Assembly: GCF_014930455.1 (NCBI RefSeq)
Contig: NZ_JAAIYO010000001.1
Span: 744,001-808,000 of the forward strand
Source of the DNA: Corallococcus soli
GTDB taxonomy: Bacteria > Myxococcota > Myxococcia > Myxococcales > Myxococcaceae
DNA: 64,000 bases
Reading direction: 5' to 3'
The position numbers and the translations under genes were made by a program. Each line of letters begins with the position of its first letter. Position 1 is the stretch's first letter. Positions 43,590 through 53,211 of this stretch are shown one piece after another. The notes beneath the pieces were generated by a model, which was given only the letters and a program-made list of their open reading frames with translations, was not told where the DNA came from and made no database searches.

Positions 43590-44295
43590 CCGCAAGGCGC
43601 TGAGCCTCTCGCTCGCGCTCATGCTGGGGACGCCGTTGCACGGCGTGGCGGCGGAGGCGCCCACGGTCTCCGTGGAGGACCAGGCGCGCGAGCGATTCTC
43701 CGAAGGCAACCTGGCGTACGACCTGGGCGAGTTCGACCGGGCCCTGAAGGCCTTCAGCGAGGCGTACCGCCTCAAGCCGCTGCCCGCGTTCCTCTTCAAC
43801 ATCGCGCAGTGCCACCGGCAGCTGGACAACCCGTCGCGCGCGGCCTTCTTCTACCGTCGCTACCTGGCGCTGTCGGCGGAGGAGCCCGCGAACGCGGACG
43901 TGGTGCGCGAGCTCGTCGCGGAGATGGACACCAAGGCCCGCATCCAGGAGGAGCAGCGCCGCGAGCGCGAGCGCTTCGCCCGGGACCGCGAGCTGCAGAA
44001 GGCGCGGCAGCAGGCCGCGTTGGCGGAGGCCCGCGCCAGTCAGGCGAGGCTCGCCGCGAATCCCTCCGGGGCGCCTCCCTCCTCCTCACCCTCCCAGGAG
44101 CAGAACGGGGCCTCCGAGGCCCTGGCCATGCAGGTGCCGGAGGGCGCGGTGACGACGCAGGCCTCCAAGCCCTGGTCGCGCCGCTGGTACGTCTGGGCCG
44201 GCGTGGGCGCGGTGGCGGTGCTCGCGGGCGGCGCGGTGTGGCTCGCCACGGCGCCCAACCCCCGGGACACGACGCTCGGCACCGTGGGGCGGTAG
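43558..44295 (+). CDS. Exported TPR-type protein
   Basis: A 245-residue protein overlapping the kinase gene by 32 bp. Signal peptide to about residue 32 (LSLALMLGTPLHGVAAEA), two or three TPR-like repeats (ERFSEGNLAYDLGEFDRALKAFSEAYRLKPLPAFLFNIAQCHRQL), an Arg/Glu-rich coiled coil and a C-terminal membrane helix (WYVWAGVGAVAVLAGGAVWLA). Kinase-TPR pairs of this layout are common in myxobacteria; the TPR protein probably assembles a complex near the kinase. Confidence 0.75.
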   Translation: MRSLIRSRRIDRKALSLSLALMLGTPLHGVAAEAPTVSVEDQARERFSEGNLAYDLGEFDRALKAFSEAYRLKPLPAFLFNIAQCHRQLDNPSRAAFFYRRYLALSAEEPANADVVRELVAEMDTKARIQEEQRRERERFARDRELQKARQQAALAEARASQARLAANPSGAPPSSSPSQEQNGASEALAMQVPEGAVTTQASKPWSRRWYVWAGVGAVAVLAGGAVWLATAPNPRDTTLGTVGR

Positions 44296-44384
44296 ACGCC
44301 GGAGCACGACGCCCGGCGCCGTGGAACGCTGGGCGCATCCGGTTGCTTTCGGAGGTGCCGCCGGAGCGGCACGCGGCCTTCGCT

Positions 44385-44918
44385 TCAGCGCGGCGGCGGC
44401 GGGGCGGACTGCGCCAGCACCTGCGCGGCGATGCGGCCGATGCGCGCGTTGAACGACGCGGCGTCGTGGAAGGTGAGGCGCACGTCGCCCACCTTCAGCT
44501 CATCGCCGGGCTGCAACGCCCGGGGCTGCTCGGGCTCCAGCGCCTCGCCGTTCACCGTCACCGGCCGGGACTGGGCCAGCCGCTCCACCGTCCAGCGGCC
44601 TTCGGGGGTGGGGTGCAGGGCCAGCTGTTCGCGCGACACCGTGGCGTCGTTGACGACGAAGGTGTTGTGCTCGGCGCGCCCCAGCTTGAGGGGGCCGCGC
44701 TCGGCCACCCCCATCAGCTCGAAGCACAGCGCGTCGCCCGCGGGCAGGCAGTCGCGCAGGTCCATCATGGGCAGCCGCGTGGCGGACACATTCTGCTCTT
44801 CGGGGACGTTCCACGCGCCGGCCTCCCACACCAACCAGGGGTGCGGGTACTTGGCGCTGAACTTCTCCTTGAGTGCCATGTGCTGCCGGATCAGTAACGA
44901 GAGCAACAGGGCTCGCAT
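44385..44918 (-). CDS. FHA-domain protein
   Basis: A 177-residue protein with a forkhead-associated domain (~75-150: LKLGRAEHNTFVVNDATVSREQLALHPTPEGRWTVERLAQSRPVTVNGEALEP), which binds phosphothreonine. The GR, S-R and VNG landmarks are present. ATG 44918 is used; GTG at 44927 or ATG at 44879 are possible. It probably reads the output of a neighbouring Ser/Thr kinase. Confidence 0.8.
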   Translation of the reverse strand: MRALLLSLLIRQHMALKEKFSAKYPHPWLVWEAGAWNVPEEQNVSATRLPMMDLRDCLPAGDALCFELMGVAERGPLKLGRAEHNTFVVNDATVSREQLALHPTPEGRWTVERLAQSRPVTVNGEALEPEQPRALQPGDELKVGDVRLTFHDAASFNARIGRIAAQVLAQSAPPPPR

Positions 44919-45000
44919 GCTCCACACATAACCCCAACCCGGCCCCTCACCGCCACCCTGCGTTTCCAGGTGTCCACGAGTGGTCGAATGGGGCCGGCGG

Positions 45001-45855
45001 CTACAGCCGGGCCAGGAGCGCCCGGGCGAGCCGCTCCGGGGCCGCCGCGTCCAGGGTGAGGAACAGGCACGGCTCCGTCACCTCCACCTCCTGCAGCCGG
45101 GTGCGCCCCGCGTTGTCCGTGGCCACGTCCACGCGCGCGTACAGCAGCCGGGCACCGCCGGAGGCCTCCAGCACCGCCTCCGCCACCCGCCGCTCCGCCG
45201 GGTCGTCCGGCGTGAAGGCGTGCGGCTGCGCGAAGCCCCGGGGCGCGGACTCCAGCGTGGGCGGGCGGCGCACCGCGTGGCTGAAGACGCCGTTGAAGAA
45301 GATGTAGGAGCGCTCGCCCTCCGTCTCGAAGGAGGCGAGGTAGGGCTGCACCATCACGTCGCCCTCCTTCGCCAGCTCCGCCACCTTCGCGCTCGCGTCG
45401 CGCAGGGTGCCCTCCCGGAAGATGAAGACCTTGAGCCCGCCGGCGGCCACCGCGGGCTTGAGCACCACCGCGCTCCAGCCCCGCTCGCGCGCCACCTGCT
45501 CCACGTCCAGCGTGCCGCCGGGCGCCACCCAGACGGTGGGCGTCAGCGGCAGCCCCTGGGCCTCCATCTGCTTCAGGTAGCCCTTGTGCGTGTTCCAGCG
45601 CAGCACGTCCGGCGGGTTGAACAGGCGCGTGACGGAACCCACCCGGTCCGCCCACGCGAGGAACTCGTCGCGGCGCAGGTGGCTGTCCCAGACGTTGCGC
45701 ACCACCGCCGCGTCCACCCGGCTCCAGTCCACGGAGGGATCATCCCAGATGACCGCCCGCGCCTGGACCCCCAGCGCTTGCAGGGCCGGCACGATGGGCG
45801 CATCCAACGGGAACAGCTGCGGCAGGCCTTTGTAGGTGAGGACGGCGATGTCCAA
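45001..45855 (-). CDS. ATP-grasp enzyme (RimK/glutathione synthetase-like)
   Basis: About 284 residues. TTG at 45855 is chosen because GGAG lies 9 bases upstream and the protein begins with the first beta strand (DIAVLTYKGLPQL); a GTG at 45927 gives a longer form. ATP-grasp landmarks: WNTHKGYLKQMEAQGLPLTPTVWV, VVLKPAVAAGGLKVFIF, MVQPYLASFETEGERSYIFFNG, and metal-binding YARVDVATD...LQEVEVTEPCLFL. Ligates a carboxylate to an amine or thiol; substrates unknown. Confidence 0.8.
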   Translation of the reverse strand: MDIAVLTYKGLPQLFPLDAPIVPALQALGVQARAVIWDDPSVDWSRVDAAVVRNVWDSHLRRDEFLAWADRVGSVTRLFNPPDVLRWNTHKGYLKQMEAQGLPLTPTVWVAPGGTLDVEQVARERGWSAVVLKPAVAAGGLKVFIFREGTLRDASAKVAELAKEGDVMVQPYLASFETEGERSYIFFNGVFSHAVRRPPTLESAPRGFAQPHAFTPDDPAERRVAEAVLEASGGARLLYARVDVATDNAGRTRLQEVEVTEPCLFLTLDAAAPERLARALLARL

Positions 45856-45954
45856 GGCGACAGGCTCCGGGAGCGGGGATGCGCACCGTTCTAGCGCGCC
45901 CCCCGTCCCCGCGCAGCGCCCAACCACCGGGCCCCGGGCCTCGGAAGGCCGGAC

Positions 45955-47562
45955 TCAGGCCGAGCGCACGAGGGGCGCCTTCGCGGCGGCGAACGACTCC
46001 GGCTCGTCCTGCGTCAGCGCCACGGCCAGCGCCTTGGCCTCGCGCGCCACCCGGCCCAGCTCCGCCTGTCCATGCGGGAAGGGCGCCGCGGGGCCCTCCA
46101 GCGCCAGGAGCTGCTGGCGCAGCGCCGCGCCGTTGGGCGTGCGCCGCTGCGGGTCCTTCTGCAGGAGCGACATGACGATGACGTCCAGGGCCACTGGCAC
46201 CGCGGGGTTGAGCTGCGAGGGCGGGACGACGTCCTGATCCACCGCCGCGCGCAGCAGCAGCTCCTCTGAATGGCCGCTCAGCGCGCGCCGGCCGGTGAGG
46301 GCCTCGTGCAGCGTCAGCCCCAGCGCGAACAGGTCCGCCCGTCCGTCCATGTCCCGGCCCATGGCCTGCTCGGGCGCCATGTAGCCCAGCTTGCCGCGCA
46401 CGCTGCCGGCCACCGTGAGGTTCGCGCGGGCCGCGTCGCGCGCGATGCCGAAGTCGGACAGCTTCACCTCACCGATGCGTGAGATGAGGATGTTGGGCGG
46501 GTTGATGTCGCGGTGCACCAGCCGCAGCGGTTCGCCGTCCGGGCTCGTCTTGCGGTGCACGTAGTCCAGCGCGGACGCCAGCTCCGCGGCCAGGAACGTC
46601 GCGGCCGACAGCGGCAGCGGCTTGCGGCCCTGGGGCTTGAGCACGCCGCTGAGCGGCAGGCCGTCCACGTACTCCATCGCCAGGAAGTAGGTGCCGCCGT
46701 GGCGGCCCAGGTCGAACACCTGGACGATGTTGGGGTGGTTGAGCGACGAGCACAGCTCCGCCTCCCGGCGGAACATCGTCACGAAGGCCGCGTCGTCCGC
46801 GAACGACGGCAGGATGCGCTTCAAGGCCACCTGCTTCTCGAAGCCGCCCTCCGGCGAATACGTGGCCCGGTACACCTCCGCCATGCCGCCCGCGCCCAGC
46901 CGTTCATGCAGCACGTACTTGCCCATCACCTCCTGCTCGCGCAGCGCCGCCAGCGCGCTGCGGGTGCGCTCCAGGAAGTGCCTGGCGAGCACCGCCGTCA
47001 GCGCTCCGGTGGCCACGAAGAAGAACGCACGCACGCAGATGAACAGCGGCGCCAGCGTGATGAGCGGCGTCTCCGGGAGCAGCGGCCGCACGAAGCCGAA
47101 GTAGAGCGTCAGGTACTCCGCCGCCACCAGCGCGCCCGCGGCCAGCCCCAGGCGCGGGTTGCTGCGCAGGCCCGCCAGCGTCACCAGCGTGCCCCAGATG
47201 ACCAGCGTGGGCGCCGTGAGCGCGTAGACGGGGCCCTGGTAGCGCAGGTCGAACGTCAGCACCACCGCCGGGATGCTCACTTCAATCGCCACGTTGAGCC
47301 ACGGGATGGCCGGATGGAACGTGCCCTTGCGCAGCACCGCCCACATCACCGCGTAGTAGCCCGCCAGCACCGCCGACAGCCCCATCAGCGCCAGCGTCAG
47401 GTCCCAGCCCATGGACGGGCCCAGCGCCGCGGCCACCACCACGCAGATGCCGGACAGGATGCTCATGAAGCGCGCGACCGACAGCTCCCGCGCCTGCGCA
47501 TCGCGCCGCAGGTGGCCTTCCAGGAAGCGGGAAACGGTGCTCGACGGATTCCGGGTAACCAT
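45955..47562 (-). CDS. Membrane Ser/Thr kinase, N-terminal TM domain
   Basis: A 535-residue kinase with reversed layout: about six membrane segments in residues ~30-200 come first, then the kinase domain (~222-490: LGAGGMAEVYRATY, VALKRILPSF, VHRDINPPNILIS, DFGIARD, GKLGYMAPEQ). The catalytic loop has HRDINPPN where HRDLKPxN is usual, a known myxobacterial variant. The membrane part may sense a signal in or near the membrane. Confidence 0.85.
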   Translation of the reverse strand: MVTRNPSSTVSRFLEGHLRRDAQARELSVARFMSILSGICVVVAAALGPSMGWDLTLALMGLSAVLAGYYAVMWAVLRKGTFHPAIPWLNVAIEVSIPAVVLTFDLRYQGPVYALTAPTLVIWGTLVTLAGLRSNPRLGLAAGALVAAEYLTLYFGFVRPLLPETPLITLAPLFICVRAFFFVATGALTAVLARHFLERTRSALAALREQEVMGKYVLHERLGAGGMAEVYRATYSPEGGFEKQVALKRILPSFADDAAFVTMFRREAELCSSLNHPNIVQVFDLGRHGGTYFLAMEYVDGLPLSGVLKPQGRKPLPLSAATFLAAELASALDYVHRKTSPDGEPLRLVHRDINPPNILISRIGEVKLSDFGIARDAARANLTVAGSVRGKLGYMAPEQAMGRDMDGRADLFALGLTLHEALTGRRALSGHSEELLLRAAVDQDVVPPSQLNPAVPVALDVIVMSLLQKDPQRRTPNGAALRQQLLALEGPAAPFPHGQAELGRVAREAKALAVALTQDEPESFAAAKAPLVRSA

Positions 47563-47798
47563 GGCGCCCCTACTCTAGACCTTGTGCGTCCGCGTCATGA
47601 GCACGCTCCCCCACACGTTGGGTGCGCTCCTACCATACCTCCAGGCACACGGCAGACGCTTTGAGTCCCACGAAGTGGACTTCACGGGTCAGGTATCGCT
47701 GAAATGTTGCACCCCGGGCTCTCGGCAGCGTGCGAGGTCCGGGGGTGCTTCTCGATGCTCCGACCTTTTTCGGCACTGCCTTTCCGGCAGGAGGCTTC

Positions 47799-50700
47799 AT
47801 GCGCAGCTCCCCCCGCTTATTGCTGGCCGCCCTGGGCGCGGTCCTCCTTCTAGGCAGTGCCTGCGGATCCGATGATCCCGAAGTGCCCGTGGTGGTGTGT
47901 GGCGATGGCAAGAAGGAGGGCAACGAGCAGTGCGACGACGGCAACAAGGAGGGTGCGGACGGGTGCGAAGCCAACTGCACGCTGACCCCGTCGAAGTGCG
48001 GCGACGGCGTGAAGGAGGTCACGGAGGTCTGTGACGACGGCAACGCGGTGAGCGGCGACGGATGCGAGGCGGACTGTACCGTCACGCCCACCAAGACGAC
48101 GCAGTGTTGGGCCGCGCCTCCCGCGGCGCTTCCGGACGGCGCGACGTGCGCGGTGACGAAGGCGGGCACGGCGGGCACGCTGTTCACCGGCGTGGTGCTC
48201 ACGGACGGTGAGACGTTCCTGGGCGGCCAGGTGCTGGTGGATGCCCAAGGCGTCATCACCTGCTCCGCGTGCGACTGCGGGCAGGCGGCCGGAGCCGCTG
48301 AAGCGACGCAGGTGATGTGCCCCACGGGCGTCATCTCCCCGGGCCTCATCAACCCGCACGACCACATCAGCTTCCAGGGCGCGCCCCTGCCGGGCAACAG
48401 CGCGGAGCGCTACGAGCACCGCAATGACTGGCGCACGGGCAACAACAGCCACACCCAGCTCAACAACTCGGGCAACGCCAAGGCGGACGCCATCCTCTGG
48501 GCGGAGTTGCGCCAGGTGATGTCGGGCACCACCTCCGTCGCGGGCGCGGGTGGTCAGAAGGGGTTCTTGCGCAACCTGGACACCAACACCCTCACCCTGC
48601 AGGAGGGCCTGGGCGAAGGCGCCGCGGACTCGGACACCTTCCCCCTGGGGGACAGCGGCGGCACGGAGCTGGTGGGCAGCTGCGCCTACAGCTCCTTCCC
48701 GTCCGCGGAGGAGGTCGCGTCGCGCACGTCCGCGTACCTGCCGCACGTCTCGGAGGGCATCGAGGCCTCGTCACTCAATGAGTTCCGCTGTCTGTCGTCG
48801 GGGGCGACCAGCGTGCTGTATCCGCGCTCGGCCATCATCCACGGCGTGGGTCTCACCGCCCGGGAGATTTCGCAGATGGCCGCGCACGGCACCGGGCTGG
48901 TCTGGTCGCCGCGCACCAACATCTCGCTGTACGGCGACACGGCCATGGTGACGGCGTTCAAGACGCTGGGGGTGTCCGTCTCCCTGGGCACGGACTGGAT
49001 CCGCTCCGGCTCCATGAACCTGCTGCGCGAGCTGCGCTGCGCGGACCACCTCAACACCACCCGCTACGCGAAGACCTTCACCGACGAGGAGCTGTGGCGC
49101 ATGGTGACGGCCAACGCGGCGGACGCGGTGGACGTCTATGAGAAGGTGGGCCGCATCAAGCCGGGCAAGATGGCGGACCTGGCCATCTTCCGTCAGGGCG
49201 CCTACGCCGCCTCTCCGTACCGCGCGGTCATCGCCGCGGATCCGCAGGACGTGGTGCTGACGATGCGCGGTGGCAAGCCGCTCTACGGCGACCAGGCCCT
49301 GGTGGACGGCCTCAAGGGCGCGGACACCTGTGACGCGCTGGCCGTGTGCGGCACGCAGAAGGCCGCGTGCGTGCAGTCGGAGATTGGCAAGGACCTGGCG
49401 GCGTTCCAGGGCTCCCCGGACACCCGCAACCTCTACCCGCTGTTCGCCTGTGAGACGCCCGCCAACGAGCCGACGTGCGAGCCGGTGCGCAGCGCGGTGG
49501 GCACCGTCTTCCCCATCGCCTCGGTCAACGGCTCCACCGTCTACACGGGCGTGGCGAGCGCGGACGACGCGGACGCGGACGGCATCCCGGCCGCCACGGA
49601 CAACTGCCCGGCCATCTTCAACCCCGTGCGTCCCATGGACGACGGGCGGCAGGCGGACACGGACGGCGACGGCGTGGGTGATGCGTGCGACCCGTGCCCC
49701 CTGGAGGCTGGCACCACCGCGTGCGTGGCCTTCCGCGGCGATGACGACGACCACGACGGCGTGCCGACGTGGCGTGACAACTGCCCGTTCGTGGCCAACG
49801 CGAACCAGAAGGACACCGACGGCGACGGCAAGGGCGACGCATGCGACGGCTGCCCCACGGAGGCCGGGACGTGCACGGCCACCGACCCCTCGGACTTCGA
49901 CTACGACGGCATCCTCGCCCCGGGCGACAACTGCCCGCTCGTGCCGAACCCGGACCAGAAGGACACCGACGCCGACGGCGTGGGCGACGAGTGCGACCCG
50001 TGCCAGGTGGCGAACCCGAACGGCGCCGCGTGCCCCGTCACCGTCTACGACGTGAAGACGACGCCCAGCTCCGGCAAGACGTCGCTCGTGAACGCCAAGG
50101 TGGCGGTGGACGACGTGGTGGTGACCGCCGTGGATGCGACGACGTCGAAGAGTGGCTACTGGGTGCAGGTGGCGAACTATCCGGCGGGCAAGGGCGCGGA
50201 GAACTCCGGGCTCTTCATCTACTCGGACAAGGCCGGCGTGGCGGTGGGCGACAAGCTGCGCGTGGAAGGCACGCTGAAGGAGTACTTCGGCCTGTTGGAG
50301 ATCGTCGACGCGACGGTGACGAAGCACAGCGCTGGCAACCCGCTGCCCGCGCCGGTGGTGGTGCGCACGGAGGCCATCCGCACCGGCGGTCCCCAGGCGA
50401 AGGCCCTGGAGGGCGCGCTGGTGGAGGTGCGCGACGTGTTCAACACCCGGCTGGAGAACAAGCAGCGCGAGTTCATCGTCGATGAGAACAAGGCCGGGAC
50501 TCCGACGGCCACGGGCCTGATGGTGGACGACCAGGCCTACGCCTACCCGACGCAGGTCCTGGGCACCGAGTACCGCGTGCTGCGCGGCGTGCTGACGTAC
50601 ACCTTCAGCGACCACAAGCTGCTGCCCCGGGGCGTGGGCGACATGCTCGTGCCGCTGCCGGCGCTGACGGCCTTCACGTCCGGTGGCTTCGCGCGCGTGG

Positions 50701-52415
50701 GGAGCGGCAACGCCATTCCCCAGGCGCTCACGGTGTCGGTCGCGTTCGCCTCCGCGGTGGACATCACCGTGTCCATCGCCTCCAGTGACCCGGCGGCGCT
50801 CAACGCGGTGGGTGGACAGGTCGTCATCCCCGCCGGACAGACGAGCGCCACGGTGGCGCTGCAGGCGCTGGCGCCCTCGGCGGCGGTGACCCTCACCGCG
50901 ACGCTGGGCACGTCCACCCAGACGACCACGCTGCGCGTGCTGGGCACGAACGAGGCCGCGTCCATCACGAACCTCACGCCGCAGACGCAAGGGGTGGCTC
51001 CGGGCGGGACGGCGCGCTTCACGGTGACGTTCGACCGGCCCGCGCCGGCCGGCACGACGCTGGGGTTGACGGTGTCGCCCGCGAGCTTCGGCACCTTCGC
51101 CAACGCGACGGTGGCCGCCGACGCGATGACGGCCACCTTCGACTTCACCGTGGACGACGCCAGCACCGGCGCCGGCACGGTGACGGTGACCCATGGCACC
51201 GACACCCTGAACGCCACCGTGAACGTCATCACGGACGTGCCCCGGCTGGTGTCGCTCTCCCCGTCCTCCGCCACGGTGAACGCGGGCGGGCAGCAGATGT
51301 ACACGGTGACGCTGGAGTCCGCTCCCACGTCCCCCGTGCAGGTGCTGCTGTCGCTGGCGGTGCCCACGGGCACGCCCTTCGGCGCGCTGTCCGACACGTC
51401 GGTGACGGTGAACCCCGGTGAGACGACGGCGACGGTGACGTTCACCGCGGCGGCGGAAGGGGAGGGCACGGGCTCCGTGTCCGCCTCGCTCAACGGCATC
51501 ACGCGCACGGGCGCGTTGACCGTGCTGCCCCCGCCTTCGAAGCTCTCCAGCATCACGCCGGACGTGGTGACGGTGAACGCGACCAAGACGCAGGTGTTCA
51601 CCGTGACGCTGGACCGCAAGGCCCCGGCGGGCGGTGTGGTGGTGGACGTGGTGCTCGCGCCCTCGGGCGTGGGTGAGCTGTCGTCCGCGACGGTGACGGT
51701 GCCGGAGGCCCAGACGACGGGCACGGTGACGTTCACGGCCGGGATCGCGGAGGGCAGCACCCAGCTCAACGCCTCCTACGCGGGCGTGACGAAGTCCGCG
51801 GCCATCACCGTGAGCGTCGTCGCTGACGTGGGCCACGTGGTCATCAGCGAGGTCTGCGGTGGCACGACGGCGGGGGCGACCGACGAGTTCGTGGAGCTCT
51901 ACAACCCCACCAGCCAGGACGTGAACATCGGCGGGTGGAAGGTCCAGTACCGCTCCGCCACGGGTGACACCTACTCCGGGTCGTTCACCCTGAAGGCGGA
52001 TGCCATCATCAAGGCGCATGGCTACTACCTGATTGGCGGTGCCGGCTTCTCCGACCCCAACGTGACCGCGGACGAGACGTCCGGCATCAACTCGTCGGCC
52101 AGCATGACGGCGGGTGGCCACTTCCGCATCGGCACGGGCGCCATGGGTACCGGGGCCACGGATGCGAACATCGTGGACCTGATGGGCTACGGCACGGGCA
52201 AGGCTCCTGAGGGCACGGCCGCTCCGGCGCACCCCGCGTCCGGCGGCAGCCTTGAGCGCAAGGCCAAGGCCACCTCCACCTCCGCGACGATGGGCGAAGG
52301 GGGCGCGGACGCGGCCCTGGGCAATGGCTACGACACGGACGACAACTCCACGGACTTCGTGACCCGCGCCGTGCGCCAGCCGCAGAGCTCGAAGAGCCCG
52401 ACCGAACGGCCGTAG
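47799..52415 (+). CDS. Mosaic lipoprotein: Cys repeats-amidohydrolase-OB/LTD
   Basis: A 1,538-residue lipoprotein (lipobox LLGSAC, Cys22). In order: two myxobacterial Cys repeats ([32 protein letters not shown]); an amidohydrolase-like domain (~130-510) with the metal motif [15 protein letters not shown] and [17 protein letters not shown]; thrombospondin type-3 calcium repeats ([14 protein letters not shown], three or more); an OB-fold-like domain (~770-960); several Calx-beta/Ig-like repeats; and a lamin-tail domain (~1380-1500: [24 protein letters not shown]). Probably a surface protein; whether the amidohydrolase is active is open. Confidence 0.8.
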   Translation: MRSSPRLLLAALGAVLLLGSACGSDDPEVPVVVCGDGKKEGNEQCDDGNKEGADGCEANCTLTPSKCGDGVKEVTEVCDDGNAVSGDGCEADCTVTPTKTTQCWAAPPAALPDGATCAVTKAGTAGTLFTGVVLTDGETFLGGQVLVDAQGVITCSACDCGQAAGAAEATQVMCPTGVISPGLINPHDHISFQGAPLPGNSAERYEHRNDWRTGNNSHTQLNNSGNAKADAILWAELRQVMSGTTSVAGAGGQKGFLRNLDTNTLTLQEGLGEGAADSDTFPLGDSGGTELVGSCAYSSFPSAEEVASRTSAYLPHVSEGIEASSLNEFRCLSSGATSVLYPRSAIIHGVGLTAREISQMAAHGTGLVWSPRTNISLYGDTAMVTAFKTLGVSVSLGTDWIRSGSMNLLRELRCADHLNTTRYAKTFTDEELWRMVTANAADAVDVYEKVGRIKPGKMADLAIFRQGAYAASPYRAVIAADPQDVVLTMRGGKPLYGDQALVDGLKGADTCDALAVCGTQKAACVQSEIGKDLAAFQGSPDTRNLYPLFACETPANEPTCEPVRSAVGTVFPIASVNGSTVYTGVASADDADADGIPAATDNCPAIFNPVRPMDDGRQADTDGDGVGDACDPCPLEAGTTACVAFRGDDDDHDGVPTWRDNCPFVANANQKDTDGDGKGDACDGCPTEAGTCTATDPSDFDYDGILAPGDNCPLVPNPDQKDTDADGVGDECDPCQVANPNGAACPVTVYDVKTTPSSGKTSLVNAKVAVDDVVVTAVDATTSKSGYWVQVANYPAGKGAENSGLFIYSDKAGVAVGDKLRVEGTLKEYFGLLEIVDATVTKHSAGNPLPAPVVVRTEAIRTGGPQAKALEGALVEVRDVFNTRLENKQREFIVDENKAGTPTATGLMVDDQAYAYPTQVLGTEYRVLRGVLTYTFSDHKLLPRGVGDMLVPLPALTAFTSGGFARVGSGNAIPQALTVSVAFASAVDITVSIASSDPAALNAVGGQVVIPAGQTSATVALQALAPSAAVTLTATLGTSTQTTTLRVLGTNEAASITNLTPQTQGVAPGGTARFTVTFDRPAPAGTTLGLTVSPASFGTFANATVAADAMTATFDFTVDDASTGAGTVTVTHGTDTLNATVNVITDVPRLVSLSPSSATVNAGGQQMYTVTLESAPTSPVQVLLSLAVPTGTPFGALSDTSVTVNPGETTATVTFTAAAEGEGTGSVSASLNGITRTGALTVLPPPSKLSSITPDVVTVNATKTQVFTVTLDRKAPAGGVVVDVVLAPSGVGELSSATVTVPEAQTTGTVTFTAGIAEGSTQLNASYAGVTKSAAITVSVVADVGHVVISEVCGGTTAGATDEFVELYNPTSQDVNIGGWKVQYRSATGDTYSGSFTLKADAIIKAHGYYLIGGAGFSDPNVTADETSGINSSASMTAGGHFRIGTGAMGTGATDANIVDLMGYGTGKAPEGTAAPAHPASGGSLERKAKATSTSATMGEGGADAALGNGYDTDDNSTDFVTRAVRQPQSSKSPTERP

Positions 52416-52429
52416 CGCGGGGACACGCT

Positions 52430-52458
52430 CCGCTTCCCTCCAACCTGGAGGGAAGCGG
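52430..52458. terminator. Terminator hairpin after the mosaic lipoprotein
   Basis: CCGCTTCCCTCC (52430-52441) and GGAGGGAAGCGG (52447-52458) form a perfect 12-bp stem with a 5-base loop, 15 bp after the stop codon. Confidence 0.7.
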
Positions 52459-52488
52459 GGACCCTCACCGCTGAGGTCCTGAAACGAC

Positions 52489-52524
52489 GACGCCCGGTCC
52501 CCACCGCATGGGGGGCCGGGCGTC
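52489..52524. terminator. Second hairpin, T-rich tail on plus strand
   Basis: GACGCCCGG (52489-52497) pairs with CCGGGCGTC (52516-52524), followed by TTCGTTCTT. It lies between the convergent lipoprotein and TetR genes and could stop transcription from either side. Confidence 0.6.
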
Positions 52525-52547
52525 TTCGTTCTTCCGGGGCCGCGTCG

Positions 52548-53192
52548 TCAGCCCAGCGGGCCGCGGACGTGCAGGCCGCCGGAGAGGATCTGATCCAACG
52601 ACGCCATCAGCGGGTCGTAGTTCACGATGGCGCGGAACAGGTTGTGGTGCAGCAGGATGCCCAGGTAGCCGCCCATCATGGTGTGGGCCATGTGCAGCGG
52701 ATCCACCTCCGCGCGGAACTCCTGCCGCTTCTGGCCGTAGCGGATCATCCCCGCCAGCACCTCCACGTAGAGGGAGATCTTCTCGCGCAGCAGCTCCGCC
52801 ACGCGATCGTTGGAGTCCGCCGACTCCGCGGACAGCATCCCGAAGAAGATGCCGTACTCGCGGTGGTAGCGAAGGAACTGCGAGGTGCGCGAGACGACGA
52901 ACACCAGCTGCTCCCGGCCGGTCAGGATCCGGCGCTCGGTGAGCAGGGGCAGGAACTCCGCCCGGTAGCGCGAGTGCAGCTCCTCGATGGCCGCCAGCAG
53001 CAGGTCTTCCTTGGTGGGGAAGTGCCAGTACAGCGCGCCGGGCGTCATCCGGATGGCCTTCGCCAGGTCCGACATCGTCGTGGACAGGTAACCCCGCCGG
53101 GCGAACAGGGTGATGGCGGCCTCCAGGATTTCGACCCGCGTCCGCGCCGCCCGTTCCTGCTTGATTTCGCGCTTCGCTGGTTCCTTGCTCAT
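52548..53192 (-). CDS. TetR-family transcriptional regulator
   Basis: A 214-residue repressor-type protein. N-terminal HTH: RTRVEILEAAITLFARRGYLSTTMSDLAKAIRMTPGALYWHFPTKEDLLLAAIEEL, a textbook TetR DNA-binding domain; the C-terminal ligand domain is helical. It is encoded 19 bp downstream of the metallophosphoesterase gene's stop codon start side (53212) only in reverse order: transcription comes from the left-pointing metallophosphoesterase gene? No: both point left and this gene lies downstream. The effector is unknown. Confidence 0.85.
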   Translation of the reverse strand: MSKEPAKREIKQERAARTRVEILEAAITLFARRGYLSTTMSDLAKAIRMTPGALYWHFPTKEDLLLAAIEELHSRYRAEFLPLLTERRILTGREQLVFVVSRTSQFLRYHREYGIFFGMLSAESADSNDRVAELLREKISLYVEVLAGMIRYGQKRQEFRAEVDPLHMAHTMMGGYLGILLHHNLFRAIVNYDPLMASLDQILSGGLHVRGPLG

Positions 53193-53211
53193 TTCCGGGT
53201 AAATCTACACC

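Noticed and set aside
48771..52232. Long minus-strand open frame (1,153 codons)
   Set aside because: Antisense shadow of the mosaic lipoprotein; low-complexity Arg/His-rich product and no start signal.
52548..53192. TetR gene as the first gene controlling the metallophosphoesterase
   Set aside because: Both genes point left and the TetR gene is downstream (19-bp gap), so it is more likely the second gene of the unit than a divergent regulator. The muddled clause in the TetR entry should be read this way.
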